Below are positions 40,410-52,325 of a DNA stretch of 64,000 nt, in pieces. Every line of letters begins with the position of its first letter. Position 1 is the first letter of the stretch. Both the position numbers and the translations under genes were made by a program. The stretch covers positions 456,001 to 520,000 of the forward strand of contig CAJHZI010000520.1 of NCBI GenBank assembly GCA_905160935.1, read 5' to 3'. The notes beneath the pieces are model-generated. The model was not told the origin of the DNA, searched no databases, and was given only the letters and a program-made list of their open reading frames with translations. This stretch comes from Enchytraeus crypticus (Eukaryota > Annelida > Clitellata > Enchytraeida > Enchytraeidae).

Positions 40410-40900
40410 AATGATGGAGCCCATACCAAACAATGGAGCTCATACCAAAGGATGGAGCTCATACCAAATGATGGAGCTCATACCAAACGATGGAGCCTAT
40501 AACAAACACTAGAGCCATACCAAATGATGGAGTCCATACAAAACAATGGAGCTCATACCAAATGATGGAGCCCATACCAAACGATGGAGCCCATACCAAA
40601 CAATGGAGCTCATACCAAATGATGGAGCCCATACCAAACAATGGAGCCCATACCAAATGATGAAGCTCATACCAAACACTGGAGCCCATACCAAACAATT
40701 GAGCCGATACCAAACAATGGAGCCCATACCAAATACTGCAGCCCATACGAAACAATGGTGCCATACCAAACGATGGAGCCCATACCAAATACTGCAGCCC
40801 ATACGAAACAATGGTGCCATACCAAACGATGGAGCCCATACCAAACCATGGAACCCATACCAAACCATGGAACCCATACCAAACACTGGACTCATACCAA
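40410..40900. repeat. 19-bp tandem repeat
   Basis: About 25 copies of ccataccaaacaatggagc with point changes. Because 19 is not a multiple of 3, reading it gives a 57-nt/19-residue period in every frame, and several frames on both strands lack stops for 110-136 codons. Confidence 0.97.
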
Positions 40901-41073
40901 ACTTGAGATTTTTAAACAAGCGATTTCCGGCATAACACCGTCATTCAGTTCCCAGTGCAACTGTTACAATCGAACGAAACAAAAGATTCGCAGGCGTGGC
41001 CTATACTGAGCTTCAAAATCTCACGCAGCAGTCACCCACTATGCGCCATATGTTTTCTAATAACCCATTTCTA

Positions 41074-41117
<44 letters not shown>

Positions 41118-41165
41118 GGTTTAACATCCGTTTCCTCATACAAGGGTGAGGTCAGGAACGTCCCC
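41074..41165 (-). repeat. SINE-core module with (ATT)n tail
   Basis: Minus strand: cctgacctcacccttgtatg, aggaaacggatgttaaacc, then (tta)n of about 40 bp. Confidence 0.75.
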
Positions 41166-41785
41166 ATCACATGTCACTATAAATCGATTCACCCCAAACG
41201 ATCTGAAAAAACATGTGCTGAAGAGAAAGAAAAAGATCTTAAACGGTGCCGGTCCGGTGATCAAAACAGTCAGTCAAGATGAAAAAAATCTACAGTGAAA
41301 TAAAGAAAATAATGGTTTGCATCGAAGCGATGATACATCGGGCAGATGGCTTTTGACGAATGCTAAAATATAAATTATATTACAAATATTATACTGTCTC
41401 ATTAATTATAAATATATAAATTATATATAACTCTTACTATCGACAAAACTTCTAGCCATAAATATCCATTCTTAAGTAACATGAAGTAGGCCCCTGTATA
41501 TGCGTATATATAGGTTAGAATGCACTAATGACTCAAATAAATAATTCTAATTCTCTGCACCTATTACACGTTATCTACCCTATTAATTCACACTCTCCAC
41601 CTGAACAGGTCACATTATCTAACTAATTCATATTATCATATCCACTGAAATAATTTCAATGATTTATATCATCCTATATTATTTTGTATTGTCTACTATT
41701 TTTAACAAAATAAACCACTAATAATATATCACTCAGTGTATCCTATTTCATAAAGCATATCACTATATTTTGTTTATTTATCCAA

Positions 41786-41787
<2 letters not shown>

Positions 41788-41845
<58 letters not shown>

Positions 41846-41891
41846 AATTGTATATATATATTTAAAGTCTATATAGTTTTGGTATATACAA

Positions 41892-41962
<71 letters not shown>
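41788..41962. repeat. Two (TA)n tracts
   Basis: 41788-41836 and 41895-41960, separated by AT-rich sequence. Confidence 0.97.
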
Positions 41963-41967
<5 letters not shown>

Positions 41968-42521
41968 ATATACATTACTCACTAGAATAACTCTATAGTC
42001 TACCTACTCGCTTGCCTGTCTCTACCAGTGTGTCAGTAAGAATGATAGGATACTGTCGTATCCCAACATTTCACTATCTAATCGACTTCACGGCAGTAAT
42101 ATCCAGTTCCAGTCAGTTTCGCACCAATGCTCTTTCCATTACGCAACCCTGGCTCGATCTCAATCCGCACAGGTGTGCAACTTTAGTCGAATTTGAAAGA
42201 AACAAACATGTCATTGTTGCAGGACTCAAAGCAAACAACAACAACAAACAACACAGGTAAAGTTTACTGTCCTTTCGTCATCTGACGTCACTAACATAGA
42301 AAGTACATGTAAATAGTAGAAATCCACTGCTAAAGAATCCGTTAGTAGCATTTTGACCCACTTGGTAGCACACCTGACACTTCAATTATTACGTCATCTT
42401 CTGGATATGACGTAGACAAGAAGTAGCCAGTTTATAATGATCTGATGGCCAAGTTGTTACCACGCCTGCCAGGTAAACAAGAGGCTATCAGTTCAATTCG
42501 CAAGCGGACAAACTCTGACAG

Positions 42522-42615
42522 CGGCTGTAGCCAGCGGGGTTCAAATCCTGGGCTCGCCCGTCACTGACATCTCTTTCGAGTGACGAAACTGACGTTAACC
42601 GTAGCTTTACCAGCT
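42522..42615 (+). repeat. tRNA-headed SINE, copy 3 (5'-truncated)
   Basis: Starts at ggctgtagccagc, then ggggttcaaatcctgggctc, cgtcactgacatc and gaaactgacgttaaccgtag. The A-box part is missing. Confidence 0.8.
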
Positions 42616-43109
42616 TTTACCCTTAAAATTGCAAAGTGACATTACACTTAAAATTTGAAAGAGACGTCAAATGTCCATTTCTTTTCTCAAAACTTTTATC
42701 TTACTAGCATTAATTAGATATGCAAGGAAGTAGCGCTAACTTAATGAACCATTGCAAGTACATATTAGCTCTATTTTGAATGCTAGTAAATTAGCTCATA
42801 TTTAATTAGTTATCTTAGGGACAATAGCAAAATTAGTAACAGCAGAATGACTGCAATAATAAGCTCTATAATAAAACTGCAATAAACTCACAATATATTA
42901 ACCTTCAGTTCTGCGGTAAAGTTAGCCCAGCATAAATAAAAGGCAACGATTGCTTAAATTCGTTAATCCATTGAGACGTATATCGTGTAAATTTGAATAG
43001 ACTAATCTACAACTGTACCTGTTTCCCAAAAGCCTACTACCACAGAAATTAAAGAAATTATAGAAAAAACTTATTAAACGCTTTTCCATGCCTACACGGG
43101 CGTCAATAT

Positions 43110-43225
43110 GCTATTCGCTGGAGACTTATAAGTAAACATGGCAGATTACTTTATGACAGAATTAGTACCCTGAACCTGTCATTACCTAGAATAGTCACAA
43201 GAGAGCGAGCGAGAAAAAAAATTGG
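43110..43225 (+). repeat. GA-tailed repeat, degenerate copy
   Basis: cagaattagtaccctgaacc, tgtcattacc and gagagcgagcgag resemble the GA-tailed family. Confidence 0.4.
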
Positions 43226-43387
43226 AGTAAAAATGCTTCGAGAAACATGCCACGACGAGACACTAGCCCAGTTATGAGCCCGCAACCTACATAGCTTTCT
43301 ATAGAGAAGCCTTCATAAGGTAGAGTTACCTCCACTAGCGCACCTGTACCAGCAGTGTACAGGTCGATCTACTGTCTAGCTCTACCT

Positions 43388-43606
43388 CTCTCTCACTCTC
43401 TGTCTCTCTCTGTCTCACTCTCTCTTTCTCCCTCCATCTCTCTGTCTCACTACCTTTCTCTTTCTCTTTCCCTCTCTCATTCTCTCTCTCTCTCAGTCTC
43501 ACTAACTCTTTCTCTCTCTGTCTCACTACCTCTTTCTCTCTCTGTCTCACTACCTCATTCTCTCTTACTCTGTCCCATAGTCTCTCTCTCTCGCTCTCTT
43601 TCTCAT

Positions 43607-43656
<50 letters not shown>

Positions 43657-43753
43657 GCCCTCTCTTTCACTACCTCTCTCCCATTATGTCACCTCCGTTC
43701 CCTCTCCCTGTCTCACTGCCTTTCTGCTCTGACTCTCTCCATTATGGCTCGGT

Positions 43754-43797
<44 letters not shown>

Positions 43798-43973
43798 TCT
43801 ATCGCATTCTCTATCTCTCTTCCTCCATATTTGTCGCTCTAACTACCACCTCAGCTAATTCTTTTCGTCTATCAGTAACTTTTCCAAGTCCATTTTAGAT
43901 CCATGATCTTTGACATTTCAGAATTTCCTAGTATATCCTTCCCGCTCAAATCAGCTCATTTTTCATACGCATA

Positions 43974-44012
<39 letters not shown>

Positions 44013-44060
44013 TCTCTCTCACACAGACACCCGCACACACACATACACACACGCAAACAC
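43388..44060. repeat. CT-rich pyrimidine tracts and CA tract
   Basis: (CT)n with tctgtctcactacct inserts at 43388-43690, pure CT at 43758-43793 and 43975-44018, then acacacac at 44020-44090. The Ser/Leu and Arg/Glu open frames are not genes. Confidence 0.9.
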
Positions 44061-44394
44061 ACATACACACATAAGTACTCCCAGACACACGTATTATTTG
44101 AATAAAAACGACGGCTAATTACTACAATATACTCATTTGGAATTTCACCTTTTTATATTGTTCAGCATTTCACATTCAGGAAAGGAAAATAAAGCCAATA
44201 AAGAAATAAGGCCCATTTCAGTGAAAACAACATTACTCAAGATTATTACATAAATACACGAATTTTCAACTAACGAAATTAAATTTCTGTCCTCTCATCA
44301 TTGCACAGCCAAGGCTCACATTCCTGGGCGTATCGCTCAAAAACAAGTAATCACTTTTCACAACCTCATAGAAACTGTAAAACGTGCTAGGGAT

Positions 44395-44825
44395 GGCGAT
44401 TGTAGGAATATTTGTAGGGGACAGTAAAAGTAGGAATAATTTAAGGGATGGTAAAAGTAGGACTATTTCTAGGGGATAGTGAAAGTGCGAATATTTGTAG
44501 GGGATAGTGAAAGTGGGAATATTTCTAGGGATAGTGAAAGTGGAAATATTTGTAGGGGATGGTGAAAGTAGGAATATTTCTACGGGATAGTGAAAGTGGA
44601 AATATTTGTAGGGGATGGTGAAAGTAGGAATATATTTGTAGGGGATGGTGAAAGTAGGAATATGTTTGTAGGGGATGGTGAAAGTAGGAATATATTTGTA
44701 GGGGATGGTGAAAGTAGGAATATATTTGTAGGGGTTGGTGAAAGTAGGAATATATTTGTAGGGGATGGTGAGAGTAGGAATATTTCTACGGGATAGTGAA
44801 AGTGGGAATATTTCTAGGGGATTGC
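44395..44825. repeat. ~30-bp minisatellite
   Basis: About 14 copies of ggtgaaagtaggaatatatt plus tgtaggggat. The central copies (44600-44790) are exactly 30 bp and give a 10-residue repeat on the plus strand. Confidence 0.95.
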
Positions 44826-45398
44826 AAGAATACTTCTGAAAGCTTTTTCTTTAACTTTAAATCTACTCGAGACACAAATGAGTGCCTGTGGGTGTGTGTG
44901 AGTGCGTGTGTTTGTGTGCATCTGTATGCTAATGTGTGTGTGTGTGTGTGTGTGTGTTTTAGTCACTGCATTGTAAAATAATCATATTTAGTTATAGCCT
45001 AAAATTGAACCAAACATGGCCGACGGGTTGGCGACATTCAGATATAATTACAAGTCCAGAGGCTGCAAGCAAGCGAATAAAAATGTCTAAATGGTAGCAT
45101 AGCATGAGGTTGTCAAGCTTTTCATTATCCGAGTCAAATCTGGAAAGAATTTTTGGAGCCAAGGATCTACAGTAAAAAGAAGAGTGAACACGCATTATAG
45201 TGAAATTATCAACTATGTTGATATCTATCACTTTTAATACCACATGTTTAAACCGTTATAGGCAATTTAGACCATTTTCCGTGCAGCCAGTCCAGGTAAT
45301 GTTCGAGATTTTACTCTCAGATCAGCGCGGCTGGGATTCGAACCCACGAGAGTTTAATTCTCAATATGTATTGATGAAAATTGTAGGGAATATGTCAT

Positions 45399-45530
45399 AC
45401 TGGCTGGAGCCTGTGGTGATGTAGGTAGGATACTTAACCGCGGATCAGTATGTGCGGGCTTCAAACCCTGAGCTCACCCGTCACTCACATCGCTTTCAAG
45501 TGAGGAAACTGACGTTAACATTAGCTTTTT
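45399..45530 (+). repeat. tRNA-headed SINE, copy 4
   Basis: actggctggagcctgtggtg, taaccgcggatcagtatgtg, cgggcttcaaaccctgagct, cgtcactcacatcgc, gaggaaactgacgttaacat. One of the most complete copies. Confidence 0.85.
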
Positions 45531-46231
45531 AGAAATCCCAGTTGAGAGACAGACGGCAAGAACGGACACCTTTGTAAATAGCATATATATAGCACCTCTA
45601 TATATATAGAGATTATAATATTTGATGATAATATGCTTTATATATGTAGATGATACATTGTATGTTAATTATCCATGCATTAGACAGACTATACTCATAC
45701 TCATATGTAGATATTTTTTACTAGTTTAGATATTAATTAAAATGTAATTGTTATTTAGCTTACTATTATTATTGAACTCTTTCTGTAAAGTAGCCTCGAA
45801 GACCGAGTTCGGTCATGACACTGCTATACAAGTTTTCGTTGTTAATAATACTAATATAAAGCCTGCAACGGGTTGAGTAGCTCAGGATTATAAGTCGCAA
45901 GGCGGTGCACTTAAGTGGATCAATCTATATAGAGAGAGAATACAGTGCAGTAGATTATATTACTCTATGCGCGCTCAATCAATCAATCAGCAAAACTCGA
46001 GTGGCACTAGTTCTTAAGTGCTGCCCGTTTCTACACTACATAATGTCAGCTCAGAGGAAGTCCATTACGTAAATCAAGCAATTGATCAGATCGGAGCGAC
46101 CTTGGGTTGGTGACCAACGGGTTAAATTGAAGCTTCGTTGAATATAGTGCCGAACGGTCGGTAGTTTTAGTTTTGTATGGAAATAGTTTACTGAAGTATT
46201 TTTACTAAACAGTACTACCATTCTCTTTTAA

Positions 46232-46235
46232 AAAC

Positions 46236-46283
<48 letters not shown>

Positions 46284-46405
46284 ATTCTCTGTGTCTCTCT
46301 CCCTTTTTCTCTCATTCTCTCACTCTCACTCACTTTCTCTCTCTCTCTCTCTCTCTCTCTGTGTTTCTGTCTCTGTCTCTCTCTCCCTCTCTCTCTCTCT
46401 CTCTT
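46232..46405. repeat. CT-rich tract, shares a segment with 52856
   Basis: Contains ctcctcttattctctgtgtc, tctctccctttttctctcat and tctctcactctcactcactt, which reappears almost unchanged at 52876-52940. Confidence 0.9.
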
Positions 46406-46549
46406 AGGCTTTTCATTATTTCCATTTTCTTCTATTCAATTTAATCCGGTAAGTGTCGAGCAGGGACTTAACCCGGATTTAAAGTCGCTGTCGGCGCCTT
46501 CATCCCAACAGTCGCTCATTAGTACTGACTTACTAGCACAGCAATGCTA

Positions 46550-46722
46550 AAAATACTCTAGTAGAAATACTCTAGTAGCAATACTCTAGTAGCAATACTC
46601 TAGTAGCAATACTCTAGTAGCAATACTCTAATAGAAATACTCTAATAGAAATACTCTAGTAGCAATACTCTAGTAGCAATACTCTAGTGAAATACTCTAG
46701 TAGCAATACTCTAGTAGCAAGT
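46550..46722. repeat. 14-bp tandem repeat
   Basis: About 12 copies of agtagcaatactct with agtagaaatactct variants. Confidence 0.95.
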
Positions 46723-46772
46723 TTAAGAAACTAATCGTCTAAAAAATAAAGAATACACAAAACCGATATCAC

Positions 46773-47045
46773 AGTAAGATGCTACAATAAGATGCTACAA
46801 TATTATGCTACAATATGATGCTACAATATGATGCTACAATAAGAGCTACAATAAGATGCTACTATAAGCCGCTACAATATGACGCTACAATAAGATGCTA
46901 ATACAAGATGCTACAATAAGATGGTACAATATGATGCTACAATATGATGCTACACTAAGATGCTACAATAAGAAGCTACAACAATATACTACAATAAGAT
47001 GCTACAATAAGATGCTACAATAAGATGCTACAATTAGATGCTAAT
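46773..47045. repeat. 13-bp tandem repeat
   Basis: About 20 copies of atgctacaataag / atgctacaatatg. Confidence 0.95.
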
Positions 47046-47079
47046 TCACAATTTATACTGAGAAACATAAGCCACGCCA

Positions 47080-47400
47080 ACTGACTAACCCCTTTTCATA
47101 GCAAACTCCTGCTAAACACATTCACATACAGGGAAACATACATGCGTGGAGATTCAAAATGAATTACTATACATGCAGCAATTACAGCATGCTAATATAA
47201 TATAATAGACTAAAAGAGTATACAGAGTGGGCATACTACAATGCCCACGCTGCGCCCGATACAACGCAATATATACTATATACAATAACTACAGTGAGTG
47301 TGCAACAAGAGATTATCAAGCGGGAGCTGAGGAAGGCAATGAGAAATCACTCCGGAAATTACGAATAATTATTCGTTTAATGGTATAGCTTATTTCAAGG
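47080..47400 (+). repeat. Long composite repeat, copy 1
   Basis: Shares catagcaaactcctgctaaa, acatgcgtggagattcaaaa and gaggaaggcaatgagaaatc with 49030-49440. The right part is the start of the GA-tailed element. Confidence 0.65.
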
Positions 47401-47455
47401 TATCATTATTCACAACTAGACATGAGTCCGTTGTAGCCCCCATGCGTGAGAGACA

Positions 47456-47600
47456 GAAAGAGTGACACAGACAGCGAGAGAAAGACAGAGAGAGAGAGAG
47501 AGAGACAGAGAGAGACAGAGAGAGAAAGAGAAAGAGAGAGACATATAGACAGCCAGACAGAGAGAAAGGTGAGCGAGAGTGAGAGAAAGAGAGAGCTATG
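47456..47600. repeat. GA-rich tract
   Basis: Interrupted (GA)n with acagac inserts, immediately right of composite repeat copy 1. Confidence 0.85.
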
Positions 47601-47721
47601 AACACAGGAAGCAGTCGCAGTACAGCTGAATGGGGCATCACACTAGATATAGAAGTCGATCACTACACCATATGACGTAATACTGGTGCGTAACTTATGT
47701 CAGACCAATATATAGTATCAT

Positions 47722-47765
47722 CCTCAAGAGACGAAATCGACGTTAAATCCAATCCTGACAGCACA
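47722..47765 (+). repeat. Degenerate SINE-core module
   Basis: agtatcatcctcaagagacg and aaatcgacgttaaatcc match the shared core, without a microsatellite tail. Confidence 0.5.
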
Positions 47766-48334
47766 ATCAACCCAAAGCCTGCTCGCCTCCGATACCCTAC
47801 ATAGACCCATAGAGGAACAATAGAAGAAACTGAACAACCACACCTTCCCACTCTGAGTTCTTGTAAATAGATGCAAAACAGCGGAAAATATCGGAATATA
47901 AAATAGATAAATTTCTCGATATTACAGAATGAATGGGCGCGAACGTCTTCCTCACAATGAGCGCATCTGGATGTATTACACGCTGGTCCAGAAAGCGCCT
48001 GTCGTCGAATCTTTTCCATTTATAGCTCGCTGGAAAAGCTCGGTTCAATGTTTTAGCTCATAAAAGCATTACAGGCTGCGTATCGACGTTCTTCACCCAA
48101 GAACCCGTATCAAGCAAACAATAAAGGATTTATAACCCCTCCCCCTCAGTAATCCAAAATCTCTTTTCCCTCCTCTCAACGCAATCACGATAATCCTGTA
48201 CTTCTCATGCTTCCCTTTTCCGTGTGGAGACTACAAACAATCATTTCCTAATAATCTCAGCCCTTCGCACTTGATAATCTCTTCTGTTGCACAGCTTCAA
48301 CACTCTAGCTACTAAATACCCACTACTAGCGAGC

Positions 48335-48450
48335 TGGAGTATTGTAGCTTAGCGTCTAAGTGCGAGCACATTGACGCAACATAACGAAGAGGTCTGGGTT
48401 CGAATTTCAGGTCAGTCAATAAACACCTACCCCATACCCATGGGTTAAAT
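48335..48450 (+). repeat. tRNA-like SINE head, different family
   Basis: tagcttagcgtctaagtgcg (A-box-like) and tctgggttcgaatttcag (B-box-like) about 45 bp apart, followed by a non-tRNA body. No acceptor stem is evident, so it is not a tRNA gene. Confidence 0.5.
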
Positions 48451-48493
48451 CAGAATGAAATGTCAGCAAAACTGGCCACTAACCGACATCGAC

Positions 48494-48612
48494 ACTGGCT
48501 GGGGCCAGATAGATATTCGACCGCGGATCTACATGTGTAGGGTTCAAATCCTGGGTTCGCCCGTCACTGACATCGCTTTCGAGTGAGGAAATTGACGTTA
48601 ACCTTAGCTTTT
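48494..48612 (+). repeat. tRNA-headed SINE, copy 5
   Basis: actggctggggccagatag, gaccgcggatctacatgtg, gggttcaaatcctgggttcg, cgtcactgacatcgctttc, gaggaaattgacgttaacc. Confidence 0.85.
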
Positions 48613-49029
48613 TTTAACAAAAACTTTTAATCGCATGACGTTTCGCTGGATCACTTTTTGCACAAGCAATTACGTGCACCTGGTAGAATACATATAATAG
48701 TCAGAGTACATACTATGTTCAATGAATGCATAAATACGTATGTAAAATATGAAAATAAAAGAAACCCTACATCTAGCCTTATTGTGCTTCTTTTTAAAGC
48801 AATACTACTTGCAATGCATACAATTAATTACACATACATATTGCTCAATCTAATCTCAATGTTATCTCTAGTTTTGTCAAATTCTGAGTATTATTAGTAA
48901 CGTTTAATATGATATAGAAGCGCGACAACAGTAAGGCAGTTAGGCAGTGAGAGCGCTAAAGCCGATTGCATGTACAAACACGCATAGCGTCAATACGAAC
49001 CGTCTAGCCGGCCCCTATACTGTAAATAC

Positions 49030-49450
49030 TCACTAACCCACTGTCATAACAAACTCCTGCTAAACACTTTCACAGGCAGAGAGACATGCATGCGTGAAGA
49101 TTCAGAATGAATTCATATACATGCTAATATGATAAATGCAGTCTATGCGTATAATACAATGACCCCATCGAGTCCTAGCCCAGAGTATTATATACCATAA
49201 CTGCAATAAGCGCGTGGCATGAGATAATTTAGCTAGAATTGAAGAAAGCAATGGAAAATCACCTCGAAAACTCCAAATAAGTATGCATCTGCTGTTACAG
49301 CTTATAAAAAGCTGAAGAGATGAAGCAAGACATAGGGCTTAGCTTTAGCAGTAGAATCAACAGAATTAATCGATGAAGTTCTCCCTTGCAGATAGTAAGA
49401 TCATACGATGATTAAGAATATGTAACATAAACCTGTGATTTGTCAAAGGC
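49030..49450 (+). repeat. Long composite repeat, copy 2
   Basis: cataacaaactcctgctaaa, catgcgtgaagattcagaat, gaagaaagcaatggaaaatc, then gaatatgtaacataaacctg. Same order and orientation as 47080-47400, 1.95 kb apart. Confidence 0.65.
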
Positions 49451-50694
49451 ATAAATGCGAGGTTTTCACAAATGCACTCGTTTAAGACAACTGCTGCAGG
49501 CCAATTTTCAAGCGCGAATAAGGATGTTTATTGAACAGAGTCTTGGAATTTCAAATTATCCCTCTTCCCCAATCACTTTTCAAATCTTAGTGACCATATC
49601 AATTTTTAAAAATTGCATTTAAATCGATAGAGACGAAGCTTGCTAACCTGGCGGACATGTTTGTGATCATATTAGTCTCAGATCTGAACGCCCCGAAGAA
49701 TAAAAAAAAAATTATATTCTAACTGTAAATTGATTTTTTTCAAATTTCAAGGTAGGAATTAAATTGAGATTTAGCCGGACTTCTTATTATCTATAATATT
49801 CTAGATATCTGAGGCGTCCTGGACGAATCGCCAAATAAATGTATTTTTTAACATTTTAAATTTTCAGCCACTTGCTTCACATTAGAAGGCTTCACGAGGT
49901 TTTTAATCAATGGTGACCCCTTGTTGTCAGTTACTTATAAACATTCATGTATACAAACGGAGAAAGATTGATTTGGAACCACTAATGCAACAAAATTACT
50001 ATATTTTTAAAATATTGAGTAGCACAGTGTAAGATAATTGTACAAATTTAGGCTAAAGAATAAATTTAAACTAGAACTGTTATAATACCAGCAATATTTA
50101 CAGTAAATGCAACAAATAAAAGGTTTGTTAATCAATGATAGGATTGTTGTACTCTTTCGATAAATTCTCCTATCGTTAAACCGGCCAATCAAATAAAAAA
50201 TTAACCTGAGGAAAATTTAATTTAAAAGACGTCAAGTGAAAGATGAAGGGTTCAAATTCAGTGCCGACACAAGTAATAACATACAGAAGTATATACCGAG
50301 CTGCAATAGTGAAGGTATACAGCTTTAGCCTCCTATTATTAAAGTGAAAATTAATCTAATGTAAAAATGTTACGGTGCTGGTGCTACACGATAATGAACA
50401 ACACCTAGTTTAAATTCTCTGAAATCAAAGCTCAAGAATGAAGTGAAAATCAGCAGAAGCTATTGCAAATAATTCACATGATGAGTTTATAAAGCTATAG
50501 TAAATGATATGTAACCGTAAAATGTCTTCATAGATTTTAAATTATAACATTAAATTAAAGGTTTGTTTATCAGTGATAAGATTGTTCATAGATTTTAAAT
50601 TATAACATTAACAAATATGAATTTATACTTTACTATAAATCTAGATTTGTTAATAGTGTAACTTAAAATCCACTAAGACATTATACTGGTTGTA

Positions 50695-50697
<3 letters not shown>

Positions 50698-50757
<60 letters not shown>
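50698..50757. repeat. (TA)n microsatellite
   Basis: About 60 bp of TA. To its left, ttcatagattttaaattata and aaaggtttgtt(a/t)atca are each repeated in the DNA at 50100-50620. Confidence 0.97.
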
Positions 50758-50761
<4 letters not shown>

Positions 50762-50879
50762 GCTACAGCTTTTTAAACTTGAGTATTAATTATATTAAGA
50801 AAACTAAATAGTGCTCAATGCAATGTATCTTTCAACATTGCTAACTCTTTAAAATTTGCTAACCACATAAAAGCTATAT

Positions 50880-50996
50880 AAAGCTAAGTTTATTGTCCGT
50901 TTCCGAATCACAGGGGACACTGTTAGGCTGGGATTTGAACCGATGACCTACTGCTTCTAAGACAAGCATGCAATCCATTCGGCTATCCTACCGTTA
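50880..50996 (-). repeat. tRNA-headed SINE with the shared 3' core
   Basis: Minus strand: ggatagccgaatgg (A box), then catcggttcaaatcccag (B box) about 45 bp later, then cggaaacggacaataaactt and agctttat. The head differs from the 40031-type SINE but the 3' end aligns with it. A related head lies at about 52485-52580 (minus). Confidence 0.7.
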
Positions 50997-51510
50997 TCAT
51001 ACAGAACTACTCTAGTACAGAAGGCCTCTATAGAATAGATTCTTTATATTCAGAACACCACCAAAAGCTACTTGTAGCAAAAACCACATAATGCTTACAA
51101 TTACAAAAACCTTCAAAGAACCTACTTCTGCAAAATCGATAAGATATCGTTTGCATTTTGAATGAGAAAAACTAGCGAAAATCTCGAAGCAGCATGTTGA
51201 CAAGTGTCATTGTATAAATTTTAGTTTGGTACAATGTTATATGAAAGAGGAAAAAAGCGAAGCAAATTTTATAAATCTCATTATGAATTCGCATATTTAT
51301 CTCACCGCACTGTAAAGCATACTATTACGTTGAAGGCTTTAGCAAGCTGTTTTGCCTTTACTAATTATAGAAACAATTAAAGTGAATTAATAAAACAGTG
51401 TATGATGGACTTTAAATATAGAAAAAGAAGCTACATTGTGAGAAAATTATAAAAATGGCTAAATGAGCTATATATAACATTACGGCACACTGGGAAACAC
51501 AGATGCTAGA

Positions 51511-51651
51511 TAACCATGGAGAGGAAGGAGGAAATGGGCCTTAAACAAGGCCCATTTCCTCCTTCCTCTCCATGGTTAGTTAGGGAACAATAAATAATTG
51601 TTCCCTAACTAATTGTAAATAAAAGGCAACGATTAGTAATCGTTGCCTTTT
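51511..51651. repeat. Three consecutive perfect hairpins
   Basis: Hairpin 1: arms 51511-51542 and 51547-51578 (32 bp, loop aaac). Hairpin 2: arms 51576-51591 and 51597-51612 (16 bp, loop aaata). Hairpin 3: arms 51621-51635 and 51637-51651 (15 bp, 1-nt loop). All arms are exact complements. Hairpins 1 and 2 overlap by 3 bp; 8 bp separate 2 from 3. A 5S-like SINE follows directly. Confidence 0.97.
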
Positions 51652-51840
51652 GATGGCGCATCAACTGCAGCCGGCGCGGATTTAAGAATAACCTTCCATC
51701 ACCCTGGGATTTTTTCCTTCATAAGCAGTTAACACTCGGACTTCCAAGGTGGTCGCCCACAAAGTACTAACCGTGGTCGATATAGCTTAACTTCGATAAT
51801 TGACGCTCAACTAAACCAAGTGCGCTAAATCCCTCCGTCT
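51652..51840 (-). repeat. 5S-rRNA-headed SINE-like element, copy 2
   Basis: Minus strand 51740-51830: cgaagttaagctatatcgac, ggttagtactttgtgggcga, ccaccttggaagtccgagtg. This matches 5S rRNA around its internal promoter (GAAGTTAAGC, GTCAGTACTTGGATGGGTGA, CCGCCTGGGAACACCGGGTG). The body shares ATGGAAGGTTATTCTTAAATC-type sequence with 1075-1230. Confidence 0.75.
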
Positions 51841-52184
51841 AAAGGATATTGTGAGAATAATAAAACATTACATTACATAGCTCAAAATAAATTTATATCA
51901 ACCTTAATTTAAACCTCTAATTTCTACAACACGCATGTAAAACCAAATTTAGAAGAAAAAGTTTAACTTACATATTTGCTACAATACAAAAATCATTAAC
52001 TGAGCCACAGTTCCTTAGCATGTGACAAATAAACTACACTCAATCTCACAGAGTCTTATTGCCTTCTATCCAACCAATCAGAATTAATAAAACTTCCTTC
52101 AACTTTATCCACTTTTATAACCTGCTCCTTGATTCGTTCGGTTAAGGGCAAAAGGACACATAGATCTAACGTCAATCAAGCCTA

Positions 52185-52325
52185 CATGTACTAATGTAAC
52201 ACTGACTGCGCAGCCTGTGAGGGGCCCTAGGGTAGGAGAGCCCAGAGGCAGGAGGTAGATTGGCAGCGGGGCAGGGGGCTGCCTAGCCTGACTCCAGGGG
52301 CCCAACAGCAGCAGCCCGGGGCCTA
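52185..52325. other. GC-rich patch of unknown nature
   Basis: gaggggccctagggtaggag, ggcagcggggcagggggctg and aacagcagcagcccggggcc stand out from the AT-rich surroundings. A 66-codon open frame on the minus strand covers it, but no family or splice structure is recognisable. Confidence 0.5.

Noticed and set aside
43335..43898. Ser/Leu-rich and Arg/Glu-rich ORFs
   Set aside because: Translation of CT/GA dinucleotide tracts; no protein-like complexity.
47663..48048. Two overlapping minus-strand ORFs with a CNTSRCAHCEEDVRAHS stretch reminiscent of a zinc knuckle
   Set aside because: The Cys/His spacing fits no finger I know and the frame is not supported by flanking splice sites; it may be transposon debris.
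50905..50996. Possible tRNA gene (A and B boxes present)
   Set aside because: No closing acceptor stem and a SINE 3' core follows directly; better explained as a SINE head. The same applies at 6120-6190, 45310-45350, 48335-48450, 54675, 56187 and 58625-58700.
51740..51830. 5S rRNA gene
   Set aside because: Too diverged, lacks the 5' third and a pol III terminator, and shares its body with another copy at 1.1 kb; it is a retroposon head.
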